Positions 7,206 through 15,404 of a DNA stretch of 15,466 nt are shown here, in pieces. Every line of letters begins with the position of its first letter. The first letter of the stretch is position 1. The notes under the pieces were generated by a model, which was given only the letters and a program-made list of their open reading frames with translations, searched no databases and was not told the DNA's origin. The stretch comes from Saprospiraceae bacterium (GTDB lineage: Bacteria > Bacteroidota > Bacteroidia > Chitinophagales > Saprospiraceae), in contig JABDJE010000035.1 in NCBI GenBank assembly GCA_013002625.1, positions 1-15,466 of the forward strand, in the 5' to 3' direction. The translations under genes and the position numbers were made by a program.

Positions 7206-8513
7206 ATGCGAATAAAAATTTACCATCTAATTTGTTTACTTCTTTTAATTGTCACACTGTATTCTTGCCAGAGAAATGACACTGTAGCAACTTTGAAGAT
7301 TACAGATCCCATTAAATTAAATAATGTATTAAATCATTATGTGGCGGAAGATTATTACCCGTTTGTTTATGCAAGACTAGAAAATTTGGATGGAGATGTT
7401 TTGTATGAATACAGCTCTGTAAATGAAAATCTATTACCCGACACAAAAATAAATGGTAATACATGGATTCGAATTTGGTCAATGAGTAAAATTGTCACCA
7501 TATCAATTGTATTGGACTTAATTGAAGAAGGTGTTCTAGAAATGAATGACCCTGTTTCAAAATATATCCCTGAATTTGAAAACCTACCCGTAGCCGTTTC
7601 GAATACTGGAAAAAGTTTGACCGAATACGAATGGGGAAAAAGGGATGCTGCCTGTCCGATTAAACTGGTCCCGAATGATTCGATTATGACTGTTCGACAA
7701 CTCATCGTTCATGAGGCAGGATTTTACTATGCTACAACCGGTTATTCTTGCTTAGATTCAATGATAGCCTCGAAAAATTTACCTAAATCAAAAAATTCTG
7801 TAGATCTCATAAGCAGGATGGCTCAGTTGCCATTAATTCAACATTCTGGAACGAAATATCATTATGGAACGAATACCACCGTTTTAGGATTAGTCGCAGA
7901 AAGAGCCACCGGTAAAAGTCTAAAACAATTGGTTAAAGAGCGCGTGACAGAACCTATGAAGATTCAAGGGTTGCAGTATGGATTGCCAGCCAATGAGAAA
8001 TTGATGCCAAAATTTACTGGCAGGGACTCTATCTTACGGATAGCTCACAGAGGAGAATTAGATATTTTTGGCCCGGACGTCCCTGATTATAACATGGAAC
8101 ATCAATTGTACCTAGGAGGCGAAGGAATGGTAGGGACAGCTGACGGATATGCAGATTTTATAAGAATGTTACTAAATGGAGGTGAATTGAATGGGTACCG
8201 ATTTTTAAATAAAGAAACAGTAAAAGACATATATGCGCCACAGACTCAGTTGGATAATCCTTACGGGCACGATGGTTACAACCTTTGGGTTAGTGGTGAT
8301 TCTATGAGGATAAATGAACAAGGTGAAGCAGGACTTTGGATTGGCGGTGGTTATGAATGCACGCACTTTTGGGCAGACCCAAAACGAAAATTTGTAGGGA
8401 TCATAATGTCGCAAAATAATGAAGTGCGTCCGCCTGGATATGCATTGAATGATAATTTTCGAGGTGAATTGTATAAGCAGCTATGGGAGAATGAAAAAAG
8501 TGACAAGAATTAA
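7206..8513 (+). CDS. Serine hydrolase lipoprotein, class C beta-lactamase/EstB-like
   Basis: A 435-residue exported lipoprotein (signal peptide, lipobox LYSC, Cys21) of the beta-lactamase-related penicillin-binding/esterase family. The nucleophile motif SxxK is Ser92-Met-Ser-Lys95 (WSMSK). The following LIEEGVLEMNDPVSKYIPEF is the usual helix and turn after it. HEAGFYY (169-175) stands where the family has its LLxHxSGL motif. The second catalytic motif is Tyr220 in YHYGTN. In place of the KTG box there is W378-IGGG, the arrangement of EstB-type esterases rather than true beta-lactamases. It is therefore more likely an esterase or amidase acting outside the cytoplasm; the substrate cannot be told. 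It is followed after 38 bases by the VOC gene on the same strand, probably co-transcribed. Confidence 0.9.
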   Translation: MRIKIYHLICLLLLIVTLYSCQRNDTVATLKITDPIKLNNVLNHYVAEDYYPFVYARLENLDGDVLYEYSSVNENLLPDTKINGNTWIRIWSMSKIVTISIVLDLIEEGVLEMNDPVSKYIPEFENLPVAVSNTGKSLTEYEWGKRDAACPIKLVPNDSIMTVRQLIVHEAGFYYATTGYSCLDSMIASKNLPKSKNSVDLISRMAQLPLIQHSGTKYHYGTNTTVLGLVAERATGKSLKQLVKERVTEPMKIQGLQYGLPANEKLMPKFTGRDSILRIAHRGELDIFGPDVPDYNMEHQLYLGGEGMVGTADGYADFIRMLLNGGELNGYRFLNKETVKDIYAPQTQLDNPYGHDGYNLWVSGDSMRINEQGEAGLWIGGGYECTHFWADPKRKFVGIIMSQNNEVRPPGYALNDNFRGELYKQLWENEKSDKN

Positions 8514-8551
8514 AATCGTATCCCGTGCATAATGTCCTTGACCTTCAACAA

Positions 8552-8938
8552 ATGCCTGCTTTTTTATTCAACCATATTGCACTATCTGTAAAAGATGTTG
8601 ACGAATCTGTTGAGTTTTATCAAAGAGTACTCCGACTTAAAGAAATTAAGAATACTGCTTCTGACTCTAAAACGAGATGGTTGTCTTTTGGTGATGGCAA
8701 ACAGCTTCACCTGATTCCTCGCCCCAATTCCGAGATAAAAGTTAATAAAGCTGTGCATTTTGCTCTATCTACATTTGACCTGGATTTATTTATAGATCAT
8801 TTAAAAGCATCAGGTATAACCTTCTTTGATTGGCTTGATGTACCAAACAAAGTTTATATTCGAAATGATGGAATTAGACAGGTTTACTTTCAAGACCCAA
8901 ATGGATATTGGATTGAAGTTAATGATGATTGTCAATAA
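8552..8938 (+). CDS. VOC (glyoxalase/dioxygenase) superfamily protein
   Basis: A 128-residue protein made of two beta-alpha-beta-beta-beta modules: FNHIALSVKDVDESVEFYQ ... WLSFGDGKQLHLIP, then KAVHFALSTFDLDLF ... VYFQDPNGYWIEV. The likely metal-site residues are His8, His53 (or Gln51), His69 and Glu122, consistent with a metal-dependent lyase or dioxygenase of unknown substrate. ATG at 8552 gives the natural start of the fold. An in-frame GTG at 8525 would add nine residues without an export signal. Related Bacteroidota proteins often carry a signal peptide, so the N-terminus here may have been lost (inference). The gene lies between the serine hydrolase and the broken DUF6624 gene, with short gaps on both sides. 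Confidence 0.88.
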   Translation: MPAFLFNHIALSVKDVDESVEFYQRVLRLKEIKNTASDSKTRWLSFGDGKQLHLIPRPNSEIKVNKAVHFALSTFDLDLFIDHLKASGITFFDWLDVPNKVYIRNDGIRQVYFQDPNGYWIEVNDDCQ

Positions 8939-8944
8939 GGTTAG

Positions 8945-9257
8945 ATGACTTTTAGACGTTCAACGCTAATATCATATCTTCTAATGATTGGGGCTTTCAG
9001 CCCAACAGCTCAGGAATAAGAAATTAATCTTGGGCATCAACCAATATCCGATCGCTCTTAGACAAGGCAAGAAGCAAATTTACGGAAGTCAAATTTATAG
9101 GGATGAAAAAACGGGTGTTCATTATCTTGCCCCTCTTTTAAATCCAGATAATGTAAATGTCAGACGTGCAACGATGGGGCTCCCTCCTATTGAAAAATAT
9201 TTAAGACATTGGAATCTTGATTGGAAGACAGAATTGGAACGTTTAAATAAAACATAG
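8945..9257 (+). pseudogene. Decayed DUF6624 gene: signal peptide and C-terminus left, middle deleted and frameshifted
   Basis: The frame starting at ATG 8945 encodes a good signal peptide (MTFRRSTLISYLLMIG, then AFSPTAQ) but stops after 23 residues at 9016. The +1 frame from 8988 to 9257 encodes the conserved end of DUF6624: ALRQGKKQIYGSQIYRDEKTG, YLAPLLNPDNVNVRRATMGLPP, and a final Trp-rich helix. In intact family members a helical domain of roughly a hundred residues separates the signal peptide from RQGKxQIYGSQ; here almost none of it remains. The simplest reading is an internal deletion that also shifted the frame. A short product from the TTG at 8988 is possible but would lack most of the domain. 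An inverted repeat (TTGGGGCT / AGCCCAA, 8988-9005) sits at the damaged point. It begins six bases after the VOC stop codon. Confidence 0.72.
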
Positions 9258-9481
9258 AGACTTACTTCAGAACTCTTCATTTATATCGAAATAAATGTAC
9301 CTGCACTTGGGCTTAAACAGATAATCATTGTCTCTCTACTACCCTACCCATTTTGACAATCACTAATACTTCCAGAATTTAGAGATTATAAATACTATAA
9401 TACGATTTCAATGTATTACAATTCAATAAGTACATTTACCTGAATAGAATGTGTTGTTATCTAAGTTAATCCTTAAATAAA

Positions 9482-9859
9482 ATGAAAGTCACAGCAGAGA
9501 AAAATGAAAAGCTTGCCAATATGGTATTTGGAACCATATATCCTCTTTACCTAAACAGGTTGAAGAAAAACGGCAGAACAAAAGAAGAACTCGACCAAGT
9601 ATTAAGATGGTTTACCGGTTTTGATCAATCTACTTTAGAATCGCTTATTGATGAAAAAGTAACTTATCGCGAATTTTTTCAAAAAGCGAAAATACATCCA
9701 AACGCGCACATGATTAAAGGCGTCGTATGTGGTTATCGAATTGAAGAGATTGAGGATGAATTTGAATTGTATAAACAATGCAGACAAATGGAAAAGCTGA
9801 TTGATGAATTGGCCAGAGGACGAAAAATGGAAAAGATTTTACGTGAAGAAAAAAAGTAG
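9482..9859 (+). CDS. DUF2200 family protein
   Basis: A 125-residue cytoplasmic protein that matches DUF2200 along its whole length. The pattern is MVFGTIYPLYLNRLKKNGRTKEELDQVLRWFTGFD, then the VTYREFFQKA helix, HPNAHMIKGVVCGYRIEEIED around residues 72-92, and LIDELARGRKMEKILRE at the end. The family's biochemical role is unknown; the conserved core MIKGVVCGYRIE is the diagnostic part. No partner gene is evident. The 224-bp spacer upstream and the 273-bp spacer downstream are AT-rich and carry no recognisable gene or convincing promoter, so it seems to be its own transcription unit. Confidence 0.88.
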   Translation: MKVTAEKNEKLANMVFGTIYPLYLNRLKKNGRTKEELDQVLRWFTGFDQSTLESLIDEKVTYREFFQKAKIHPNAHMIKGVVCGYRIEEIEDEFELYKQCRQMEKLIDELARGRKMEKILREEKK

Positions 9860-10132
9860 AAATCGGGTATTAAGAAAAGATCAAACGGTACACTTAATCA
9901 GGCCATTTCAACTGACTACAGGAACATAATGGTCTCCTTGCATAAACATGCCCTTATCTCCATCATTTCTGATTTTCTACTTAAATCTGACTTGCCAGAA
10001 ATATATACAACTCTAATACATGAAAAGCATTAAACCAATTTAATCGAAAATGACTTACAGAAAAGTTGTATAAATTAACTTTAATGAATACCGTGCTACT
10101 ATATTAGAGACATCGAATTACTACTTATTGAA

Positions 10133-10903
10133 ATGAATAAATCAACTTTATTAATAATCACATTACTAATATTCATTGGATGCAACAATTCTGTACTTCA
10201 AAAAAATGAATCGATATCAACAGCTAAAAAGGTATGGTTGGAAAAAGAAGGGACCGAAGAATTCTTTTATTGGGAATTAAAAGATGAAAAACGTTTATGG
10301 GATTTTGATTCAGGTGAAATAGTTGCGTTAAGTCAATTCCGCGATTCTCTGAAAATGGAATTGGGCAGTAAAAAATTAAAATCTGCCGTACACAAAGAAT
10401 CAAGACAAGATCTTGAGCCATCATTGATAGCTAAAGCCGAAGATGGGGATAGAATTAATGCTTTGTTGGTACATACCGGAACAATAGGTAAGATTAGAAA
10501 AATTAATTTTCTCGAATCTCAGATATTGAATTATCAAGCCACGAGATTCCCCTTGTTTAGTAAGCCTACAGAATTCCATGGGTTTATTGCAGTAAATGAA
10601 AAAGAAGGAATTATAAGGGTATATTTTGGATCCAGCGATACAGAGTGGCCCCCAAAACCTCATGTAATAATTGAAGAACTCGAAAATGAAATTAAACAAG
10701 GCTGGAAATTAAAGTATCACCTACATAACCATTTTTGCAAAAAAGACAGTGACTATATAGGAATCCTAGCGCCCAGTTTAGCAGATGCACAATATTATAA
10801 AATGCTGAAGGAAAGGTTTAAAGTAGAAAAAACATTAATTACAAATGGATTTCATACGGTAGAAATTGATAATGATGACTTCTCTAAATTTGAATCTCAT
10901 TAA
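10133..10903 (+). CDS. Lipoprotein with JAMM/MPN-like HxH...PSxxD signature
   Basis: A 256-residue lipoprotein (signal peptide MNKSTLLIITLLIFIGC, Cys17). I do not recognise a named family. The C-terminal half resembles a JAMM/MPN zinc-peptidase fold. A strand carrying Glu147 (TEFHGFIAV) is followed by an amphipathic stretch, then YHLHNH (His196, His198, His200), and about 15 residues later APSLADAQYY with Ser215 and Asp218. It ends in VEKTLITNGFHTVEID, a plausible closing strand pair. JAMM enzymes use Glu, HxH and Asp with a Ser in that order. Here the HxH-to-Asp gap (20 residues) is longer than in many JAMM proteins and the HP after HxH is NH. Metallopeptidase activity is therefore a hypothesis. 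The N-terminal half has no recognisable motif. It ends eight bases from the convergent sulfotransferase gene. Confidence 0.75.
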   Translation: MNKSTLLIITLLIFIGCNNSVLQKNESISTAKKVWLEKEGTEEFFYWELKDEKRLWDFDSGEIVALSQFRDSLKMELGSKKLKSAVHKESRQDLEPSLIAKAEDGDRINALLVHTGTIGKIRKINFLESQILNYQATRFPLFSKPTEFHGFIAVNEKEGIIRVYFGSSDTEWPPKPHVIIEELENEIKQGWKLKYHLHNHFCKKDSDYIGILAPSLADAQYYKMLKERFKVEKTLITNGFHTVEIDNDDFSKFESH

Positions 10904-10911
10904 TAAATGCC

Positions 10912-12009
10912 CTAGTTCATCTGATATCCCAGTTCCCGAAAACCAAATGCCCAATCCGCTTCAATTTGTGCTTTCAATTGGTCGGGTACTTCATGAACAT
11001 TTTTTGAATAATCTTTGAGGCCCTCTACATAGGATCGCATTCTTGACAAAGTCGCATCAGTCATGTCAAGATTTAATTGCTTATAAATACGATGCATGCT
11101 GCTTAAAGGATCTTTTTCAAATTCTTCAAATTTGATTTCAATCAACTGCCCATCAGGAATCAGAGACTTGTCTTTAAAATATCGACCCATCACAGAATTG
11201 TAGTAGTATAATATTTTCTGCTCAATATCATCCTTCGAATATTCCTGAAGGAATTGAGTTTTAACAACCATGTCATACATACGAAATGTAGAAGAAAAGA
11301 TCTCATAGGGGTTTCTATAAATGTGAATGAATTTTGCACGAGGAAATAATTCGAGCAATTCACGGACGCGCCCCGTATTATGCGGATTTTTTATAAGCAA
11401 TTGCCTACCCTTCTGATGAACCGATATCCTGTTCAATATACTCAAATAAGCCTTTTGCCACTTTGATTTTTCTTTATCGTTGATACCTTCAAACAATACA
11501 TACTTTTGAAAATAACGCTCATTCTTAGGAAAGAAAAAACTATGACTTGCACTATGGGAAGAGTATGTCGAAAGCGGATTTTCTTCCTCTGTTGGAAGAT
11601 CCATGCCGATACGGATATCGTCTTGGGGTCTCTTATCGGGTGTCACACGTGCTAATATCTTTTTGACCAGTTTATCTCCAATGATTGCTAGATTAGGTAC
11701 GAATGCATGATAATAGGTGAGATATCCAAACTGTTCGTCTTGTGCCAGGATGTAATGTAAAAATGTAGTTCCTCCACGCCAGTGTCCAACAATAAATACC
11801 GGCTCATCATTCATTTTGAGATGGCGTCCCTTCCACCATAATGCTAATGAATTCAGGATTTGAATCGGATAACTTACGAGACTTAATAGTGTGATCAATA
11901 CAGCCTTCCATATAAATTTATAATGAACACCTTTGTTATCAATCAATAATTTAATCCATGAAAATGGATTACAAAACCAATATTGATGTACGATGATACG
12001 CTTTGACAT
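10912..12009 (-). CDS. Sulfotransferase family protein
   Basis: A 365-residue sulfotransferase of the Sulfotransfer_3 type, which moves a sulfuryl group from PAPS to an acceptor. The 5'-phosphosulfate-binding loop is GHWRGGTTFLH (residues 75-85). The 3'-phosphate-binding region is LFPRAKFIHIYRNPYEIFSS (221-240), with Arg232 and Ser240 as the usual contacts. LLIKNPHNTGRV (204-215) and the late FEEFEKDP also fit the family. A hydrophobic stretch at about 35-57 may anchor or associate it with the membrane. The acceptor (sugar, lipid or other) cannot be deduced. It is the only minus-strand gene in the window and converges with the JAMM-like lipoprotein, its stop lying eight bases from that gene's stop with no clear shared terminator hairpin. 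Confidence 0.9.
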   Translation of the reverse strand: MSKRIIVHQYWFCNPFSWIKLLIDNKGVHYKFIWKAVLITLLSLVSYPIQILNSLALWWKGRHLKMNDEPVFIVGHWRGGTTFLHYILAQDEQFGYLTYYHAFVPNLAIIGDKLVKKILARVTPDKRPQDDIRIGMDLPTEEENPLSTYSSHSASHSFFFPKNERYFQKYVLFEGINDKEKSKWQKAYLSILNRISVHQKGRQLLIKNPHNTGRVRELLELFPRAKFIHIYRNPYEIFSSTFRMYDMVVKTQFLQEYSKDDIEQKILYYYNSVMGRYFKDKSLIPDGQLIEIKFEEFEKDPLSSMHRIYKQLNLDMTDATLSRMRSYVEGLKDYSKNVHEVPDQLKAQIEADWAFGFRELGYQMN

Positions 12010-12287
12010 TGTTAACTTAAGATTGGTAAAGATCTATGGGCGATTTTCAAATTCCAAATTTGATATAAATAAACTATATAATTAATTCATTTCTAAAGAT
12101 CTCATTAGATACTGATGAATTAAATTCTGTGAACATTATCTATTAGTATTAAACTTTAATAAATAAGCTTTGTAAAAGCATTGAAGGAATTCTATCAACA
12201 CAACAGCAATTATCGAAGCTGAGAATTTCTAGTTTTAACAGCCTCAATTTTGCTGTATTTCAATTACCTTTTTGGTCGATTTGTTGG

Positions 12288-12506
12288 GTGAGTATCTCCG
12301 CCTTGAAAGAAAGCCCGATTGTTTATGGAGGAATAAATTTATTGATATTTATCGTCCTTATCTATATCTCATATTGGACATTTCAAAAGCTAAGTTACAA
12401 GAACAAAGAATCAAAGATTAGAAACTTTTTCCTGTCGGGCAATGAATGGACCCCGATTCTTAAGTCAGCGGAAATATTGGAACAGATTAAAGAATATGAA
12501 AAATAA
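12288..12506 (+). CDS. Small membrane protein, probably the 3' remnant of a larger gene
   Basis: The first usable start codon is GTG at 12288, giving 72 residues with one membrane segment (about 16-32, GINLLIFIVLIYISYW) and a charged C-terminal tail. The same frame, however, stays open back to 12053 without any ATG, GTG or TTG. The 40 codons just before the GTG read like protein: LSKLRISSFNSLNF, then VFQLPFWSICWV, a second hydrophobic segment. The real gene therefore probably began further upstream and lost its start, or the N-terminal part was deleted. I do not recognise a family. If expressed from the GTG it would be a single-pass membrane protein. Confidence 0.45.
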   Translation: MSISALKESPIVYGGINLLIFIVLIYISYWTFQKLSYKNKESKIRNFFLSGNEWTPILKSAEILEQIKEYEK

Positions 12507-12532
12507 TTTTAGCAGATAATATGGTCAAAATA

Positions 12533-12597
12533 GAGCAGGTCTAAGAATTTCTAGTGCATTTTATTTTGATATTAAACTTCTGGACACAAGCCTGCTC
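12533..12597. repeat. Inverted repeat GAGCAGG/CCTGCTC
   Basis: Perfect 7-bp arms at 12533-12539 and 12591-12597 enclose a 51-base AT-rich loop in the spacer before the large FG-GAP gene. The loop is too long and no T-run follows, so it is not an intrinsic terminator. It could be a protein-binding site, an element remnant or chance. Confidence 0.3.
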
Positions 12598-12698
12598 AGA
12601 GTATTTAATATTTCATATTGCATCCTTCTGTTACTATGTTTCTGCTGTGAGGTATTCGAACTATATTATGTATTTTTAATACAATTGTTTCATCATCT

Positions 12699-15401
12699 AT
12701 GACGACTTCAAACATATACTATTACCTTTTTTTGATTGCTTGCCTCGGCTTATCAAGTAATATTGGTGCTCAGAATTGTATGGAGATTCAAAAACTATCA
12801 TCTGTATCTGGCAATCAATATCATAATTTCGGGGAAAGTATAGCACAAGACGGTACACAATTATTAATTGGGGCACCAGGTAAAGAAAAGTGTTATCTCT
12901 ACCAAAAAGTTGGCGGTGTCTGGACTGAAAGCATTATAAGCAGGTCGTCTGGTTTGAAGTTTGACAACTATGGCTCTTCCGTTGCAATTGAAGACGACAG
13001 AATTGTTGTAGGCGCATCATATAACAATGATATGGGCCAATATGCAGGTGCTGTTTATGTTTATGATTGGAATGGCAGCGATTGGGTTGAAACAGTGTTG
13101 TATTCTCCAAATGCACAAGACTTTAAGCTATTCGGCTATTCTGTAGGTTTAAGTGGAGATAGAATTGTAATCGGTGAACCCTGGGATCTTGGATTTCCCG
13201 GCACATCTTATGTCTTTGACCTTGTCGGAACAACCTGGCAAGCCACTGAGCTTAATCCCAGTGGGCCAGCTGGTTCATTCGGATCGGCTGTAGACATCAA
13301 AACGGATACACTTCTGATAGGAGCTTCATCTGGAAATCGAGCCTATTTATACAATTGGGATGGTACATCATGGCTAGAAACAGAAATATATGCTTCCGAT
13401 GGCGTTGGAGGTGACAGGTTTGGCAGTGATGTATCCATTACAAATGGCAGATTCATTGTTGGTGCCGAAAGGAATGACAACTCAAATGGTTCAAATGCTG
13501 GAGCATTATATGTGTACGACTGGGATGGAACAATCTGGAATGAGACAAAACTAATTACATCTGACGGGGCAACAAATCACTTCTTGGGGAGAAGCGTTTC
13601 AGTTTCAGGAGATTCTATTGTAGCAGGTGTTCCAAGCATTAACGCCTACAAAGGGAAAACTTATCTTTTTGAATATTCAGGATCAAGTTGGAATGAATCT
13701 CAGATTGAAGCTTCAGATGGCCTTTCAGGAGATCAATTCGGACATAAAGTATCCATATTGAATGGGACGATTCTTTCAAGTTCACTATACCAACCTGATA
13801 ATGGAATTAACGTAGGAGCGGCATATTTATACGAACAAGCAGGAGGCAGTTTGAGCGAAACAAGATTTGACCCATCTGATGCTTTTCCGGCAGATCAATT
13901 TGGATACGACCTAAGACTAGATAGCCTCTATATGGTTGTTGGGGCTCACGACGATTATGATGGGGGTGTTAAAGCGGGAGCCGCTCATATCTATGAATGG
14001 AATGGATCGAGTTGGTTGTTTAAAACAAAGCTGCTTGCTGGGGATGCCGACCCTTACTCGGAGTTTGGATATGCAGTAGATGTATTTGAAAATCGGGTTT
14101 TAATAGGAGCCCCTGGAGATGATGACAGCTTCACCAATGCAGGAAGCATATATATTTATGATTGGGATGGCAGCACTTGGCAAGAGACCAAACTCACAAA
14201 TTCAACAGCCTCAGCTGGTGCAAGATTTGGTAACAGCGTAGCCTTATATAATAATAGAGCAGTTGTTGGCAATATAGAAAGTGAGGTTTTTGTATTTGAA
14301 TTTGACAATGGCACCTGGAGTGAGACTGATATTATTATTGGTTCTAATACTATTTCTGACGATAGATTTGGCTATGGACTTGATCTGTATGAAGATAGAA
14401 TTCTGGTAGGTGCACGCTACAATGATGCAGTTGCCTACAATGCAGGATCCGCTTATGTTTTCGATTATGATGGTACGAATTGGAATGAGACAATTGTGAA
14501 TGGATCTGATATTTCGGGTAGTAATTATTATGGGTGGCAGGTTGCAATAAATGAAGACATATTGGTCGTTGGATCCCCGGGTTTTGGCGGGTCAGCTTAT
14601 GTATTTGAATATGATGGCACGAATTGGAATCAAACACAAAAAGTTACGCCCTCATCGGTGTCAGATGGTGATGGCTTTGGACATTCCGTAAGTATTCATA
14701 GCAATAGGTTTATTGTAGGTGCTCCAGGAGATGATGGGGCTGCAGGTAACTCTGGCGCAGCTTATATTTATGAAATTTTGAATAACGTATGGCAAGAAAC
14801 TGAATATACAGCATCTGATAGCGGTACAAATTTAAACTTTGGCCAAAATGTAGATATTTATAAGCAAACGACCATTGTAGGAACAAGTAATGATAATGGC
14901 AGAGCTTATATTTTCGAATGTACATGTATTGATGATGCGCCTCCTGTAGCTTTATGTCGGGACATCACTGTATCTCTAGACAGTAATGGTCAAGCAATAA
15001 TTACAGCCGACAATGTAGACAATGGTTCTTATGATGATTGTGGCATCAAAAGTATTGCAATTGATTATACAAATTTAGACTGTAGCCATGTAGGATTGTT
15101 AGACATAACGCTGACAGTTACAGACTCATTGGACAACACTTCGTCTTGCGTCACCAATGCTCTAATTGAAGATCCTTCGGGATACTGTTCCACACCCTGC
15201 AGTAACAGTCTTTTGGATATTTCAACATCTGACATTATAGAAGATAACATGGTGTTCAACGATACCGATACAATCATTTCAAATGCCTTGATACAATTCA
15301 ACAACATCTATTTTAAAGCGAAAAACACAATTGAACTTCAAGCAGAATTCGAAGTGCCTTTTGGCAAGACATTTACGCTTGAAATGGGTCCTTGTCCTTA
15401 A
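12699..15401 (+). CDS. Secreted FG-GAP repeat (integrin-alpha-like) protein with HYR-like domain
   Basis: A 900-residue exported protein. Residues 1-25 are a signal peptide (cleavage after IGAQ). From about 43 to 740 there are 14 repeats of about 50 residues with the form 'FGxSVxIxxDRIVVGAPxDD...GAAYVYDWDGSSWxET': FG-GAP repeats as in integrin alpha chains. Many carry Asp/Asn-rich loops suited to calcium binding. Fourteen repeats equal two seven-bladed propellers. Residues ~743-825 form an HYR-like immunoglobulin fold (LCRDITVSLDSNGQAIITAD, GSYDDCGI, LTVTDSLDNTSSC) with paired Cys. The tail (~840-900) is the short Cys-ended beta module common in secreted Bacteroidota proteins (NNIYFKAKNTIEL, FEVPFGKTF, MGPC). 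The likely role is adhesion or binding outside the cell. The 192-bp spacer upstream suggests an independent unit, and a heptad tandem array begins right after the stop. Confidence 0.9.
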   Translation: MTTSNIYYYLFLIACLGLSSNIGAQNCMEIQKLSSVSGNQYHNFGESIAQDGTQLLIGAPGKEKCYLYQKVGGVWTESIISRSSGLKFDNYGSSVAIEDDRIVVGASYNNDMGQYAGAVYVYDWNGSDWVETVLYSPNAQDFKLFGYSVGLSGDRIVIGEPWDLGFPGTSYVFDLVGTTWQATELNPSGPAGSFGSAVDIKTDTLLIGASSGNRAYLYNWDGTSWLETEIYASDGVGGDRFGSDVSITNGRFIVGAERNDNSNGSNAGALYVYDWDGTIWNETKLITSDGATNHFLGRSVSVSGDSIVAGVPSINAYKGKTYLFEYSGSSWNESQIEASDGLSGDQFGHKVSILNGTILSSSLYQPDNGINVGAAYLYEQAGGSLSETRFDPSDAFPADQFGYDLRLDSLYMVVGAHDDYDGGVKAGAAHIYEWNGSSWLFKTKLLAGDADPYSEFGYAVDVFENRVLIGAPGDDDSFTNAGSIYIYDWDGSTWQETKLTNSTASAGARFGNSVALYNNRAVVGNIESEVFVFEFDNGTWSETDIIIGSNTISDDRFGYGLDLYEDRILVGARYNDAVAYNAGSAYVFDYDGTNWNETIVNGSDISGSNYYGWQVAINEDILVVGSPGFGGSAYVFEYDGTNWNQTQKVTPSSVSDGDGFGHSVSIHSNRFIVGAPGDDGAAGNSGAAYIYEILNNVWQETEYTASDSGTNLNFGQNVDIYKQTTIVGTSNDNGRAYIFECTCIDDAPPVALCRDITVSLDSNGQAIITADNVDNGSYDDCGIKSIAIDYTNLDCSHVGLLDITLTVTDSLDNTSSCVTNALIEDPSGYCSTPCSNSLLDISTSDIIEDNMVFNDTDTIISNALIQFNNIYFKAKNTIELQAEFEVPFGKTFTLEMGPCP

Positions 15402-15404
15402 GGT

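Noticed and set aside
8525..8551. GTG at 8525 as the start of the VOC gene
   Set aside because: It adds nine residues with no export signal or fold element; the ATG at 8552 begins right before the first conserved strand.
9929..10033. 34-codon ORF starting at ATG 9929 in the spacer after the DUF2200 gene
   Set aside because: No recognisable motif, no family resemblance, and its length is expected by chance in 273 bases of spacer.
12222..12555. Exact 12-base direct repeat AGAATTTCTAGT at 12222-12233 and 12544-12555 on either side of the small membrane ORF
   Set aside because: It could be a target-site duplication, but the first copy lies inside the upstream extension of the same reading frame, the sequence is AT-rich, and no element ends adjoin either copy.
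12671..12678. TATTTTTA as a Bacteroidota -7 promoter box (TAnnTTTG) for the FG-GAP gene
   Set aside because: The last base differs and no TTG-type -33 box lies at the expected distance, so it cannot be told from AT-rich background.
14350..14925. Minus-strand ORFs opposite the FG-GAP gene
   Set aside because: They are His/Gln/Leu-rich low-complexity translations that repeat with the sense-strand repeat period, typical of antisense shadows.
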